In this document: positions 1 to 9,469 of the stretch, in pieces
How positions within the stretch are numbered: position 1 is the stretch's first letter
How the letters are laid out: every line of letters begins with the position of its first letter
Source: Streptomyces sp. NBC_00490
Lineage (GTDB): Bacteria; Actinomycetota; Actinomycetes; Streptomycetales; Streptomycetaceae
Assembly: GCF_036013645.1 (NCBI RefSeq)
Contig: NZ_CP107869.1
Coordinates: 6,944,001 to 7,008,000 of the forward strand
Direction of reading: 5' to 3'
DNA length: 64,000 nt
Translations under genes and position numbers: made by a program
Notes under the pieces: generated by a model
The model's input: only the letters and a program-made list of their open reading frames with translations
What the model was told of the DNA's origin: nothing
Databases searched by the model: none

Positions 1-249
1 GGCGGCGACCGCGTCATGGCCTTCGCGGAACACGGTGGCCGAGATCTCGAACGTCTCGCCGGTGACCGCCTTCGCGGGCCGGCGTCCGCGCTGGACGATC
101 GGACGGACGTCGAGGACGGGTATGCGCCCGATGCCGTCGCCGACGGAGGGTGGCTCCGGAGGCGGTGGCTGGATGGCTGCCGAGTGGTGCTCGGGGGGTG
201 ACTCGGTACCGGCCGTCGGGGGTGCTGACGAGTGGTGCGTGGCGGGCAT
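1..249 (-). CDS. glgE: GlgE maltosyltransferase, N-terminal fragment
   Basis: This is the first 83 codons of a gene that runs off the left edge. The ATG lies at 249-247. The peptide starts MPATHHSSAPP, has a Pro-rich disordered stretch (residues 10-36), then enters a domain with GRIPVLDVRP and GRRPAKAVTGETFEIS. I recognise that pattern as the start of actinobacterial GlgE, the alpha-1,4-glucan:maltose-1-phosphate maltosyltransferase that extends glycogen-like glucan from maltose-1-phosphate in the cytoplasm. The catalytic GH13 domain is outside the window. A glycogen phosphorylase gene lies 1.7 kb away on the other strand, as is usual in Streptomyces. The identification rests on the short conserved N-terminus only. 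Confidence 0.82.
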   Translation of the reverse strand, partial: MPATHHSSAPPTAGTESPPEHHSAAIQPPPPEPPSVGDGIGRIPVLDVRPIVQRGRRPAKAVTGETFEISATVFREGHDAVAA

Positions 250-410
250 GACCGCTCCTGTCCGCGTCAACGTGGGTGGGCGGATGGCTGTGGGGAGGTG
301 GGTCCTGCGTGGTGTTGCTGGGGGTTGTACCGGAGGAGCCTTCCCACCCTATTCGGGTGAGCAATCCGGCACTTTGTTAACTACTCACGCGTATGTCTAC
401 ACACAAGACC

Positions 411-435
411 GGCCCCGTTCGAGACGAACGGGGCC
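411..435 (-). terminator. Hairpin terminator after the subtilase gene
   Basis: An 11-bp perfect stem (411-421 with 425-435) closes a 3-base loop, 18 bases beyond the stop of the minus-strand protease gene. There is no T-run, which is normal for streptomycete terminators. The rest of 250-410 would hold the glgE promoter on the minus strand, but I see no clear -10/-35 pair. Confidence 0.75.
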
Positions 436-453
436 GAATCCTGCACACTGTCG

Positions 454-1656
454 CTACGGGGCCGGAACCTGCAGCAGTTTGTTCGGCGAGGCAAGCCCTC
501 GGCCGGAGATTTTTCCGGAAACCGCCTGCGCGACCAGCGCCTTGGACACCTGTGCGGGTGTAGCCCTGGGATGGTCGGCCAGATAGAGCGCGGCCGTGCC
601 CGCCGCGTGCGGCGACGCCATCGACGTACCCGAGAAGGTGGCCTTGGCGGTGTCGGCCTTGTGGGATGCCGAGGTGATCGCGACGCCCGGGGCGAAGAGG
701 TCGAGGGCGGCGCCGAAGTTGGAGAAGTCCGCCCGCGCGTCCTTCTTGTCGCTCGCGCCGACCGTGATCGCCTGCCGGACGTTCGCGGGCGAGTAGAGGC
801 TCGCCGGCAGCGCGTCGTTGCCCGCCGCGACCGTGTACGTGACACCCGACTTGATCGAGTTGCGTACGGCGGCGTCGAGTTGGGCGTTGCGGTAGCCGCC
901 GAGGCTGACGTTGGCGACGGCGGGCTTCCTCGCGTGCTTGGTCACCCAGTCGATACCCGCGATGACCTGGGCGGTCGTGCCCGAACCGGCGTTGTCGAGG
1001 ACACGGACGGCGACGACCTCGGCCCGCTTGGCGACGCCGTACCTGGTGCCCGCGACGGTGCCGGCGACATGGGTGCCGTGGCCGTTCCCGTCGCTCGCGG
1101 TCCGGTCGCCGTCGACGAAGTCCCAGCCGTAACGGGCGCGTCCGGCGAAGTCCTTGTGCGAGACGCGGATGCCGGTGTCGATCACGTACACCGTCGCTCC
1201 GGCGCCCGCGGACTCGGGCCAGGTGTAGCTCTTGTCCAGCGGCAGATTCTTCTGGTCGACGCGGTCCAGCCCCCAGGACGGCGGGTTCTGCCGGCTGCGC
1301 TCCAGGGTCACACGGGTGTCCTGGGTGACCGACGCGACGCGGGAGTCGGCGGCGAGGAACCTGGCCTGTCTCTCGTCGGCCTCGACCGCGTAGCCGTTGA
1401 GGACCGTGCCGTAGGTATGGCTTATTTTCGCCCCGTACATCTCGGCGACACGTCTTCCCGCCGACGACGGAGCCTTCGTTCCCCCCTTGAGAGTCACCAG
1501 GTAGCTTCCCCCGACGGAACCGGGGGTCCCGGCGCCGAGTATCTTCCCCTCCGGCGCGGCGTGCGCGGGCAGGGTGATGGCCGAAAGCGCGGCGGCACAG
1601 GTCACCGCGGTCAGGCCCCCCGCCCAGCGCAGACGCCATGTGCGCGTCCGTGCCAT
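454..1656 (-). CDS. Secreted S8 subtilisin-like serine protease
   Basis: A 400-residue extracellular peptidase of the proteinase K branch. Residues 1-33 are a Sec signal peptide (basic MARTRTWRLR, hydrophobic core, AHA cleavage site). Residues about 50-120 match an I9 inhibitor propeptide. The catalytic domain shows Asp160 (VIDTG), His193 (NGHGTHVAG), oxyanion Asn280 (AAGN) and Ser345 (GTSMASPH), so the triad is intact. The ATG at 1656 is preceded by GAGGGGAA at good spacing; the reading frame stays open for 185 codons upstream, but those have no signal-peptide character. It is divergent from glycogen phosphorylase across a 294-bp gap and ends in a terminator. It probably degrades environmental protein; the exact substrate cannot be told. 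Confidence 0.93.
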   Translation of the reverse strand: MARTRTWRLRWAGGLTAVTCAAALSAITLPAHAAPEGKILGAGTPGSVGGSYLVTLKGGTKAPSSAGRRVAEMYGAKISHTYGTVLNGYAVEADERQARFLAADSRVASVTQDTRVTLERSRQNPPSWGLDRVDQKNLPLDKSYTWPESAGAGATVYVIDTGIRVSHKDFAGRARYGWDFVDGDRTASDGNGHGTHVAGTVAGTRYGVAKRAEVVAVRVLDNAGSGTTAQVIAGIDWVTKHARKPAVANVSLGGYRNAQLDAAVRNSIKSGVTYTVAAGNDALPASLYSPANVRQAITVGASDKKDARADFSNFGAALDLFAPGVAITSASHKADTAKATFSGTSMASPHAAGTAALYLADHPRATPAQVSKALVAQAVSGKISGRGLASPNKLLQVPAP

Positions 1657-1950
1657 GGTGTGAGTTCCCCTCCTCGACTCGGCGTACGACGGCCGTGGTG
1701 CACCGGGAGCCGACCGGCGTGGCCGATACGCCACCCGCAGCCTCTCGTGGGGTGCGAAGCCGCCACAAGCACGCCTATGGGGGCGGAATCGGCCATACCG
1801 TCCATGGGGGGCGCGTGAAGGTTGCGGCGTTTTCCGGTCTGTCTGCTTCTGCCGCACCGTGGTTACGAGGGCCGCCGCCCTATACCGTCGACGGTGACGA
1901 CGGGGCGCACAGCGCGGTGCGTCCCCCTCCGCACGTCGTACGAGGTGGCA

Positions 1951-4569
1951 ATGAAGGCTATCCGTCGCTTCACCGTCCGACCCGTACTGCCCGAACCCCT
2001 CCGGCCGCTGAGCGACCTCGCGCGCAATCTGCGCTGGTCCTGGCATGCGGAGACCCGTGACCTGTTCCAGTCGGTCGATCCGGAGTGCTGGGCCGCTTCG
2101 GGCTGTGATCCCGTACGCCTGCTGGGCGACGTACCGCCCCGGCGGCTCGCCGAGCTGGCGGAGGACCGCCGCTTCCTGCGCCGGCTGACGGCCGCCGCGG
2201 ACGATCTGCACGACTATGTCTCCGGCGCGCGCTGGTACCAGGCGCAGTCCGGCGAACTCCCCGCCGCCGTCGCCTACTTCTCACCCGAGTTCGGCGTCAC
2301 GGCGGCCCTGCCCCAGTACTCCGGCGGTCTGGGCATCCTGGCGGGCGACCATCTGAAGGCGGCCAGTGACCTGGGCGTCCCGCTGATAGGCGTGGGCCTG
2401 CTGTACCGGCACGGCTACTTCCGCCAGTCGCTGTCCCGCGACGGCTGGCAGCAGGAGCACTATCCCGTCCTCGACCCCAACGAACTGCCCGTGGCGTTGC
2501 TGAGGGAGGCCGACGGCGCGCCCGCACAGGTGTCGCTGGCCCTGCCCGGCGGCAAACAGCTGCACGCCCGGATCTGGCTGGCCCAGGTCGGCCGCGTGCC
2601 CCTGCTGATGCTCGACTCCGACGTCGAGGAGAACGACCTCGGCGAACGCGGGGTGACCGACCGGCTCTACGGCGGCGGCAGCGAGCACCGCCTGCTCCAG
2701 GAGATGCTGCTGGGCATCGGCGGGGTCCGGGCGGTCCGCACCTACTGCCGGCTGACCGGCCACGCCGCACCCGAGGTCTTCCACACCAATGAGGGCCACG
2801 CCGGGTTCCTGGGGCTGGAGCGGATCGCCGAACTGGGCGATCAAGGCCTCGATTTCGACGCGGCACTGGAAGCGGTCCGGGCCGGGACGGTCTTCACCAC
2901 CCACACCCCCGTCCCCGCCGGCATCGACCGCTTCGACCGCGAACTGGTCGCCCGGCACTTCGGCACGGATGCCGAGTTGCCGCGCATCGACGTCGAACGG
3001 ATCCTGCGGCTCGGCATGGAGACCTATCCGGGAGGCGAGCCCAACCTGTTCAACATGGCGGTGATGGGCCTGCGCCTGGGGCAGCGCGCGAACGGCGTCT
3101 CGCTGCTCCACGGTCAGGTCAGCCGCGAGATGTTCTCCGGACTCTGGCCGGGATTCGACCCCGACGAGGTGCCGATCACCTCAGTGACGAACGGGGTGCA
3201 CGCGCCGACCTGGGTCGCCCCGGAGGTCTTCCGGCTCGGCGCCCGGCAGATCGGCGCCCAGCGCACCGAGGACGCGCTGACGGTCGGCGGCTCGGACCGG
3301 TGGGACGCGGTGGGGGAGATCCCCGACCAGGACATCTGGGAGCTGCGCCGGGTGCTGCGCGAGCAGCTGGTGACGGAGGTGCGCGAGCGCCTGCGCGTGT
3401 CGTGGCGCCAACGAGGCGCGGGAACAGCCGAGTTGGGGTGGATCGACGGGGTGCTGGACCCGGACGTCCTGACGATCGGATTCGCGCGGCGCGTCCCGTC
3501 GTACAAACGCCTGACGCTGATGCTGCGCGACCGGGACCGGCTCATGGACCTGCTGCTGCACCCCGAGCGGCCGATCCAGATCGTGGTCGCGGGGAAGGCG
3601 CACCCGGCGGACGACGGCGGAAAGCGGCTGGTCCAGGAGCTGGTCCGGTTCGCGGACGACCCGAGGGTGCGGCACCGGATCGTGTTCCTGCCGGACTACG
3701 GCATGGCGATGGCGCAGAAGCTCTACCCGGGCTGCGACATCTGGCTGAACAACCCGCTGCGCCCGCTGGAGGCGTGCGGGACGTCGGGGATGAAGGCGGC
3801 GCTCAACGGCTGCCTCAACCTGTCGGTCCTGGACGGCTGGTGGGACGAGTGGTTCCAGCCCGACTTCGGCTGGTCGATCCCGACCGCGGACGGAACGGGC
3901 ACGGACCCCGACCACCGGGACGACGTGGAGGCGGCGGCGCTGTACGACCTGCTGGAGCAGCGGGTCACGCCACGGTTCTACGAGCGCGGGCAGGGCGGGC
4001 TGCCGGACCGCTGGATCGAGATGGTCCGCCAGACCCTGACCCTGCTCGGCCCGAAGGTGCTGGCCGGCCGCATGGTCCGGGACTACGTGGAGCGCCTCTA
4101 CACGCCGGCCGCGCACGCGCATCGCGCGATGACGCCGGACCTGGCGCGGGAGCTCGCCCTCTGGAAGGCGCGGGTGCGCGGCGCCTGGTCCTCGGTCACC
4201 GTCGACCACGTCGAGACGTCGGTCGCGACGACCACGGCGGAACTCGGGTCCACGCTCGGGCTACGGGTGCGGGTGGGGCTCGGTGAGCTGAGCCCCGAGG
4301 ACGTCGAGGTGCAGGCCGTGTCCGGGCGCGTGGACGAGGAGGACCGGATCGCGGACGCGATGACGGTTCCCCTGAAGCCCGTGGGCGGGCCCGACCAGGA
4401 AGGGCGGTGGGTGTACGAGGGGCCGCTGTCACTGGACCGGACGGGGCCCTTCGGATACACCGTCCGCATCCTTCCCTCGCATCGGCTGCTGGCGTCCGGG
4501 GCGGAGCTGGGGCTGGTGGCGGTGCCGTCGGAGGACGTGGTGGAGGCGGCGGGGGTGCTGATGAGGTGA
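1951..4569 (+). CDS. glgP: Glycogen/alpha-glucan phosphorylase (GT35)
   Basis: An 872-residue cytoplasmic enzyme that releases glucose-1-phosphate from alpha-1,4-glucan using phosphate and pyridoxal phosphate. Residues 1-100 look like the DUF3417 leader seen in the short bacterial and archaeal phosphorylases. SPEFG and GGLGILAGDHLK (111-136), FHTNEGH (277-283) and EACGTSGMK (607-615) are family landmarks; Lys615 should hold PLP. The length fits the actinobacterial form. I chose the ATG at 1951, nine bases after GAGG; the frame is open upstream to 1822 but the extra residues are not phosphorylase-like. Together with glgE here and glgX at 25.1-27.4 kb it belongs to glycogen turnover. Confidence 0.92.
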   Translation: MKAIRRFTVRPVLPEPLRPLSDLARNLRWSWHAETRDLFQSVDPECWAASGCDPVRLLGDVPPRRLAELAEDRRFLRRLTAAADDLHDYVSGARWYQAQSGELPAAVAYFSPEFGVTAALPQYSGGLGILAGDHLKAASDLGVPLIGVGLLYRHGYFRQSLSRDGWQQEHYPVLDPNELPVALLREADGAPAQVSLALPGGKQLHARIWLAQVGRVPLLMLDSDVEENDLGERGVTDRLYGGGSEHRLLQEMLLGIGGVRAVRTYCRLTGHAAPEVFHTNEGHAGFLGLERIAELGDQGLDFDAALEAVRAGTVFTTHTPVPAGIDRFDRELVARHFGTDAELPRIDVERILRLGMETYPGGEPNLFNMAVMGLRLGQRANGVSLLHGQVSREMFSGLWPGFDPDEVPITSVTNGVHAPTWVAPEVFRLGARQIGAQRTEDALTVGGSDRWDAVGEIPDQDIWELRRVLREQLVTEVRERLRVSWRQRGAGTAELGWIDGVLDPDVLTIGFARRVPSYKRLTLMLRDRDRLMDLLLHPERPIQIVVAGKAHPADDGGKRLVQELVRFADDPRVRHRIVFLPDYGMAMAQKLYPGCDIWLNNPLRPLEACGTSGMKAALNGCLNLSVLDGWWDEWFQPDFGWSIPTADGTGTDPDHRDDVEAAALYDLLEQRVTPRFYERGQGGLPDRWIEMVRQTLTLLGPKVLAGRMVRDYVERLYTPAAHAHRAMTPDLARELALWKARVRGAWSSVTVDHVETSVATTTAELGSTLGLRVRVGLGELSPEDVEVQAVSGRVDEEDRIADAMTVPLKPVGGPDQEGRWVYEGPLSLDRTGPFGYTVRILPSHRLLASGAELGLVAVPSEDVVEAAGVLMR

Positions 4570-4614
4570 CAGGCGCTTGAGCTCGACAGGCGGCTGGCGC
4601 GGCCCGGGCAGGAC

Positions 4615-5121
4615 TCAGTCCTCGCCCCCGCCGCTCAGCCGCCGCAGCACCACCCCGCACCTGCGCGCGTACGCGTGCTGCAACCCCCGGGTCGCCGGCC
4701 CGCCCGCCTTGGCGTACCACTTCGCGGCCCGGCTGAACGCGGAGACGGTGAGCCAGACCGTGCCGTCTCCCGTCCGGTCCACGACGAAGGACTCCTCGCC
4801 GCACTCGGGGTGGCCGGAAAGCGTCCCGTACGCCCAGCCCGCGCGGCGGTGTTCCTCCACCGTCCAGACCACACGGCAGGGTGCCTTGATGAGGCCGGCC
4901 AGCGTCACCGTGACGTCGACGTCGGGCGCCGCGCGTTCCGCGGAGGCGTCGATGCCCATGCCCAGCGCCCGGTGCATCTCCCAGGTCAGGACCGCTTCCG
5001 AGGCGCGGCGGAAGACCTGTTCGCCCTCGCCGATGCGGTTGCGGACGTGGAGGGGGCGGAAGCCGGGCGGGCAGAAACCGTTCCGCTGGGTCGCGCCTAC
5101 GTCGTCGTACGTGAAGGACAT
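4615..5121 (-). CDS. DUF1990 family protein
   Basis: A 168-residue protein with no signal peptide or membrane helix. The start MSFTYDDVGATQ, the segment RNRIGEGEQVFRRASEAVLTW and the later ECGEESFVV and FSRAAKWYAKAGG are typical of DUF1990, a START/lipocalin-like family of unknown function widespread in actinobacteria. I used the ATG at 5121; a TTG three codons upstream (5130) is possible, and neither has a clear Shine-Dalgarno site. It converges with glgP, with 45 bases between the stops. No function is assigned. Confidence 0.8.
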   Translation of the reverse strand: MSFTYDDVGATQRNGFCPPGFRPLHVRNRIGEGEQVFRRASEAVLTWEMHRALGMGIDASAERAAPDVDVTVTLAGLIKAPCRVVWTVEEHRRAGWAYGTLSGHPECGEESFVVDRTGDGTVWLTVSAFSRAAKWYAKAGGPATRGLQHAYARRCGVVLRRLSGGGED

Positions 5122-5135
5122 GGGAGACAAGGGTA

Positions 5136-5174
5136 GGGCGGCACCCGGGAATGCCTTCGTCCCGGGTACCGCCC
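5136..5174 (-). terminator. Terminator of the first M4 protease gene
   Basis: Arms 5136-5150 and 5160-5174 pair over 15 bases with one mismatch around a 9-base loop, 17 bases past the stop of the minus-strand protease gene. Confidence 0.75.
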
Positions 5175-5191
5175 AGCGAGCCCCCCTCGGG

Positions 5192-6859
5192 CTAGCTCAC
5201 GTTGACCGCGGACCAGGCGGCGGCCACCGCCTTGTACTCGGTGCTGGTGGAGCCGTACAGGGCGGAGGCCGCCGAGAGCGTGCCCGTGCGTGCCGCCTTG
5301 TAGTTGGTCGTCGACGTGAAGTACGTCGTCAGCGCCTTGTACCAGATCTGGAGCGCCTTGGCGCGGCCGATGCCGGTGACCGTGGAGCTGTTGGACGTGG
5401 GCGAGTTGTAGCTCACGCCGTTGATCGTCTTCGCGCCGCTGCCCTCCGAGAGGAGGTAGAAGAAGTGGTTCGCGACGCCGGACGAGTAGTGGACGTCCAG
5501 GTTGCCGACCGAGGAGGACCAGGAGTCCGCCGAGCCGCCGTCCTTGCTGGGCTTGTCCATGTAGCGCAGCGGGGAGCCGTCGCCGTTGATGTCGATCTCC
5601 TCGCCGATGAGGTAGTCACCGACGTCGTTGGAGTTGGCCGCGTAGAACTCGACACCCGTGCCGAAGATGTCCGAGGTCGCCTCGTTGAGGCCGCCGGACT
5701 CGCCGCTGTAGTTCAGACCGGCCGTGTTCGAGGTGACACCGTGGCTCATCTCGTGGCCGGCCACGTCCAGCGAGGTCAGCGGGTGCGTGTTCGTCTCGCC
5801 GTCGCCGTACGTCATGCAGAAGCAGCTGTCGTCCCAGAACGCGTTGACGTACGCGTTGCCGTAGTGGACCCGGGAGTAGGCCGCGACACCGTTGTTCTTG
5901 ATGCCGGAGCGGCCGAAGGTGGACTTGTAGAAGTCCCAGGTGGTCGCCGCGCCGTAGGCGGCGTCGACGGCCGCGGTCTGGTCGGTGGTGGAGCTGGAGG
6001 CGGCTCCGGTGCCCCACGTGTTGTCGGCGTCCGTGAAGAGCGTGCCAGCGGAGGAGCTGGTGCCGTGGGACTTGTTGTACGTCTTGTGGCTGCCGCGCGT
6101 GCCGTCGGTCAGCTGGTACGTCGAGCCCGACAGGGTGGTCTCCAGGCTGACCGTGCCCGAGTACAGGCTCTTGCCGGTGCCGGTCGCGTTCTCGATGCCC
6201 TGGTACTCGAAGAGCTTCTTGCCGGTGGCGGCGTCGGTGATGACGTGCAGCTGGTTGGGGGTGCCGTCGTCCTGGAAGCCGCCGACGATCGTCTCGTAGG
6301 CGAGGACGGGGGTGCCCGAGCCGGCCCAGACGACCTTGCGCGCGCCGTCGGCGGCGGTCTTCTCCGAGCCCGCGGCCTTGGCGATGGTCAGCGCCTGCTT
6401 CTCGGCCTTGGCGACGGTGAGCTTCGGGGTCAGGGAGGAGACCTTGATGGTCTTGGTCGTCGCTCTGGAGACGCCCTTGGCCGCACCGGACTTCGACTCG
6501 TGGACGACCAGGTCGCCACCGAGGACCGGCAGCCCGGCGTAGGTGCGCTCGTAACGGGTGTGAACGGTGCCGTCGGCGTCCTTCACGACGTCCTTGACGA
6601 CCAGCTTCTCCTTGGCGCCGAGGCCTATCTCCCGGGCGGTGTCGGAGGCGTCGGCCTGCTGCTGCTTGATGAGCGTGGTGCGCGCGGCGGGAGACAGCTG
6701 GAGGGGCGCTGCGGCGAGAGTGGCCTTGCCCGTGGCTTCCGCCGGGCTCTGCGCCGCGGCACTGCCGGTGGTCAGACCGGTGGCGAGGAGGGCTCCGGCC
6801 GCGACAGCGGTGGCGATGGCCAGAGTGGTGTGCTTGCGACGCGCGTAGACGGGGGTCAC
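5192..6859 (-). CDS. Secreted M4 (thermolysin-type) neutral zinc metalloprotease
   Basis: A 555-residue preproenzyme. Residues 1-36 are a signal peptide; about 60-230 hold FTP and PepSY prodomains; about 230-555 the catalytic domain. Zinc ligands His369 and His373 with catalytic Glu370 are in GHEMSH, the third ligand Glu393 is in GGLNEATSD, and the transition-state His is His457 (DVHYSSG). The GTG start has AAGGAG at ideal spacing. It is a close paralogue of the next gene (identical runs such as DSCFCMTYGDG) but lacks that gene's C-terminal P domain. The 296 bases between them hold a terminator of the upstream gene, so it is probably transcribed from its own promoter. Expected role: extracellular protein degradation. 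Confidence 0.94.
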   Translation of the reverse strand: MTPVYARRKHTTLAIATAVAAGALLATGLTTGSAAAQSPAEATGKATLAAAPLQLSPAARTTLIKQQQADASDTAREIGLGAKEKLVVKDVVKDADGTVHTRYERTYAGLPVLGGDLVVHESKSGAAKGVSRATTKTIKVSSLTPKLTVAKAEKQALTIAKAAGSEKTAADGARKVVWAGSGTPVLAYETIVGGFQDDGTPNQLHVITDAATGKKLFEYQGIENATGTGKSLYSGTVSLETTLSGSTYQLTDGTRGSHKTYNKSHGTSSSAGTLFTDADNTWGTGAASSSTTDQTAAVDAAYGAATTWDFYKSTFGRSGIKNNGVAAYSRVHYGNAYVNAFWDDSCFCMTYGDGETNTHPLTSLDVAGHEMSHGVTSNTAGLNYSGESGGLNEATSDIFGTGVEFYAANSNDVGDYLIGEEIDINGDGSPLRYMDKPSKDGGSADSWSSSVGNLDVHYSSGVANHFFYLLSEGSGAKTINGVSYNSPTSNSSTVTGIGRAKALQIWYKALTTYFTSTTNYKAARTGTLSAASALYGSTSTEYKAVAAAWSAVNVS

Positions 6860-7086
6860 ACAAGCTCCTTAGTGGGGGAGCCCGGACGGTTGTGGGGCAA
6901 CCGGCCGGGGTGGTTGTGAAGTTGTGCGGCGGGTGTGAGGAAGAGTGACATCAGGGCCGCATAAATGTCATGACCCCGTCGTGATGTTGGCCGAAAACCA
7001 GCGACTGGGTGAACATTTCCGCAATGTAAAGCGACGTGACCTCGGCAAAGGCCCAACAAGCCCTCGGTAAGGCGCTGGCAAAAAGA

Positions 7087-7126
7087 GGGCGCCGCCCCGG
7101 GGAGTCGAACCACCGGGACGGCGCCC
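7087..7126 (-). terminator. Terminator of the second M4 protease gene
   Basis: Arms 7087-7100 and 7113-7126 pair over 14 bases with one mismatch, loop 12 bases, 29 bases past the stop of the minus-strand gene. The loop side resembles a tRNA T-arm by chance. Confidence 0.72.
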
Positions 7127-7155
7127 TGTCCTTCAGCCGATCGGCACCACCCGGT

Positions 7156-9207
7156 CTACGGGAAGGTGAGCTTCCAGCTGTTGATGTAGCCGGTGTCGAT
7201 CGCCGCGTTGTCCTGAACCCTCAACAGCCAGGTCCCGTTGGCGACTTCGGAGGACGCGTTCACCGTGTAGGTGGTGTTGAGGTTGTCCGTGCTCCCACCG
7301 GTGCCGTACGCCTTCAGCGTGTACGCCGAGCCGTCGGGGGCGACCAGCTGGACCTGGAGGTCACCGATGTAGGTGTGCACGATGTCGACCGCGACCGCGA
7401 GGTTCGACGGCGCGTTGCCCGTACGGCCGGACACCGTGATCGGGGACGTCACCGCGGCCCCGTTGTCCGGAATCGATACGTCGGTCGTGCTCTCGAAGGA
7501 GGTGCCGCCGCCACCGCCGCCACCGGGACGCGAACCGACCGCCACGCCCGCCCAGGCGTTCTGGACCGCCGTGTACTCCGCGCTCGTCGTGCCGTACAGC
7601 TCACCCGTCGCCGCGAGGGTGCCGGTGCGGGCCGCCGCGTAGTTGGTCGTGGAGGTGAACTTCGTGGTCAGCGCGCGGAACCAGATCTTCTCCGCCTTGT
7701 CGCGGCCGATACCGGTGACCGGAAGGCCGTCCGCGGTGGGCGAGTTGTAGCTGACGCCGTTGATGGTTTTGGCGCCGCTGCCCTCGGACAGGAGGTAGAA
7801 GAAGTGGTTCGCCGGTCCGGACGAGTAGTGCACGTCGGCGTTGCCGATGCTGGACGTCCAGTTGTTGTACGACGAGCCGTCCTTGCTCGGCTGGTCCATG
7901 TACCGCAGCGGCGTGCCGTCGCCGTTGATGTTGATCTCCTCGCCGATGAGGTAGTCACCGACGTCGGAGGAGTTGTTGGCGTAGAACTCGACGGTCGAAC
8001 CGAAGATGTCCGAGGTCGCCTCGTTCAGGCCGCCGGACTCACCGCTGTAGTTGAGTCCGGCCGTGTTCGAGGTGAGCCCGTGGGTCATCTCGTGCGCGGC
8101 CACGTCGATCGACGTGAGCGGGTTGGTGTTGCCCGAGCCGTCGCCGTACGTCATGCAGAAGCAGCTGTCGGACCAGAACGCGTTGACGTAGTTGTTGCCG
8201 TAGTGGACGCGGGAGTACGCCCCGACGCCGTCACCGCGGATACCGCTGCGTCCGTGCACGTTCTTGTAGTAGTCCCACGTCAGCGCGGCACCGTAGTGCG
8301 CGTCCGCGGCGGCCGACTCCAGGTTGGACGGGCTGCCGTTGCCCCAGATGTCGTCCGGACCGGAGAAGAGGGTGCCGGTACCGGAGGTGCCGCGGTTGAG
8401 GTTGTACGTCTTGTGACCGCCGCGGGTGCCGTCCGTGAGGTTGTACGTCGACCCGGCCTGCGTGGTGCCGAGGGTGACCGAGCCCGAGTACACCGTGTTG
8501 CCGGTGCCGGTCTCGATCGCCTCCCACTCGTACAGCTTCGCGCCGGTCGCCGCGTCCGTGACGACGTGCAGCTCCTGCGGGGTGCCGTCGTGCTGGAAGC
8601 CGCCCACGACCGTCTCGTACGCCAGGGTCGGCTTGCCGTCGCCCGCCCAGATCACCTTGCGCGGGGCGCGGTTGACGGCGGGGCTCTTGGCGTCCTCCGC
8701 CTTCGCGGCGCCGAGGGCCTGGCTCTTGGCCTTGGCGGCGGAGACGGCGGCCGTGGTGGTGGCCGGCTTGATGGCGGCGCGGGTCGCCTTCACGACGGAC
8801 TCGGTCGCGTCGGCCTTCGTGGATTCCACGACGAGGTCGCCGCCGAGGACGGGCAGGCCGTCGTAGGTGCGCTCGTAGCGGGTGTGGATGGTTCCGTTGC
8901 CGTCCTTGAGGACGTCACGGACGACCAGCTTCTCCTTGGCGCCCAGGCCCAGTTCCCTGGCGGTTTCCGCCTTGGTGGCGTTGGCCGTGCGGATCAGCGC
9001 GGCGCGCTGGGCGGGGGTGAGTTTGACGGACTCGGCGCCCGGTATGACCTTGCCCGCGGCCGACGGTGCCTTCTCCGGGGCTGCGGACGCGGCGCCCGAC
9101 TGGACGGCCGCGGCGATCAGGGCGGACACACCGACCAGGGCCACTGCGGCGGCCCGGCGGGGCATGGTGTGGGAGGTGCGTCTGTGGGAGGAACTCGCTC
9201 TCAACAC
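7156..9207 (-). CDS. Secreted M4 metalloprotease with C-terminal P domain
   Basis: A 683-residue preproenzyme. A signal peptide ends near ASA (residue 42), FTP and PepSY prodomains follow, then the M4 domain with HEMTH (His372, Glu373, His376) and Glu396. A poly-Gly linker at about 550 joins a C-terminal domain (FESTTDVSIPDNG, VDIVHTYIGDLQVQL, WLLRVQDNA, INSWKLTF) of the proprotein-convertase P type, probably a beta-sandwich that aids binding or stability. The GTG at 9207 sits close after CAGGAG; a TTG one codon on (9204) has better spacing, and an ATG at 9165 has no ribosome site. It is a tandem paralogue of the preceding protease. The 262 bases upstream separate it from the ABC genes and hold an 11-base palindrome at 9453-9463 of unknown meaning. 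Confidence 0.93.
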   Translation of the reverse strand: MLRASSSHRRTSHTMPRRAAAVALVGVSALIAAAVQSGAASAAPEKAPSAAGKVIPGAESVKLTPAQRAALIRTANATKAETARELGLGAKEKLVVRDVLKDGNGTIHTRYERTYDGLPVLGGDLVVESTKADATESVVKATRAAIKPATTTAAVSAAKAKSQALGAAKAEDAKSPAVNRAPRKVIWAGDGKPTLAYETVVGGFQHDGTPQELHVVTDAATGAKLYEWEAIETGTGNTVYSGSVTLGTTQAGSTYNLTDGTRGGHKTYNLNRGTSGTGTLFSGPDDIWGNGSPSNLESAAADAHYGAALTWDYYKNVHGRSGIRGDGVGAYSRVHYGNNYVNAFWSDSCFCMTYGDGSGNTNPLTSIDVAAHEMTHGLTSNTAGLNYSGESGGLNEATSDIFGSTVEFYANNSSDVGDYLIGEEININGDGTPLRYMDQPSKDGSSYNNWTSSIGNADVHYSSGPANHFFYLLSEGSGAKTINGVSYNSPTADGLPVTGIGRDKAEKIWFRALTTKFTSTTNYAAARTGTLAATGELYGTTSAEYTAVQNAWAGVAVGSRPGGGGGGGTSFESTTDVSIPDNGAAVTSPITVSGRTGNAPSNLAVAVDIVHTYIGDLQVQLVAPDGSAYTLKAYGTGGSTDNLNTTYTVNASSEVANGTWLLRVQDNAAIDTGYINSWKLTFP

Positions 9208-9469
9208 TGACTCCTGCGTCTGCGGGCCGCGGGTCGCGCGGCCGGGGGAGACCGGGCGGCGGGTGGGCCGGCCGGGCAGAACGGGAATTGCGCGTGCGGG
9301 AGTTCGGCCGCGGCACAGCGCTGTGCGGATGCTGTGGGGTTGCTGTGACGGGGCCGTGGGAAGAGTGGCAGCAGTTCGCGGTTTCTGTCAGGAGCGCGTC
9401 AGGAAGTTGGCTGGAAATCGTCCGTTGCCCGGATGGTCATGTTCGTTATACGGGCAATTTGCCTGCTCG

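Noticed and set aside
1822..1950. Longer glgP start at 1822
   Set aside because: The added 43 residues do not resemble phosphorylase and the ATG at 1951 has GAGG nine bases upstream.
1657..2211. 185-codon open frame ahead of the subtilase on the minus strand
   Set aside because: It is open only because of GC bias, overlaps glgP, and lies before a clear ribosome site and signal peptide.
7098..7115. tRNA-like T-arm (GGTTCGACTCC on the minus strand)
   Set aside because: It is part of the loop and stem of the protease terminator; no acceptor, D or anticodon arm is present.
9453..9463. Operator GGCAATTTGCC upstream of the M4 protease
   Set aside because: The palindrome is short and far from the start; too weak to call as a feature.
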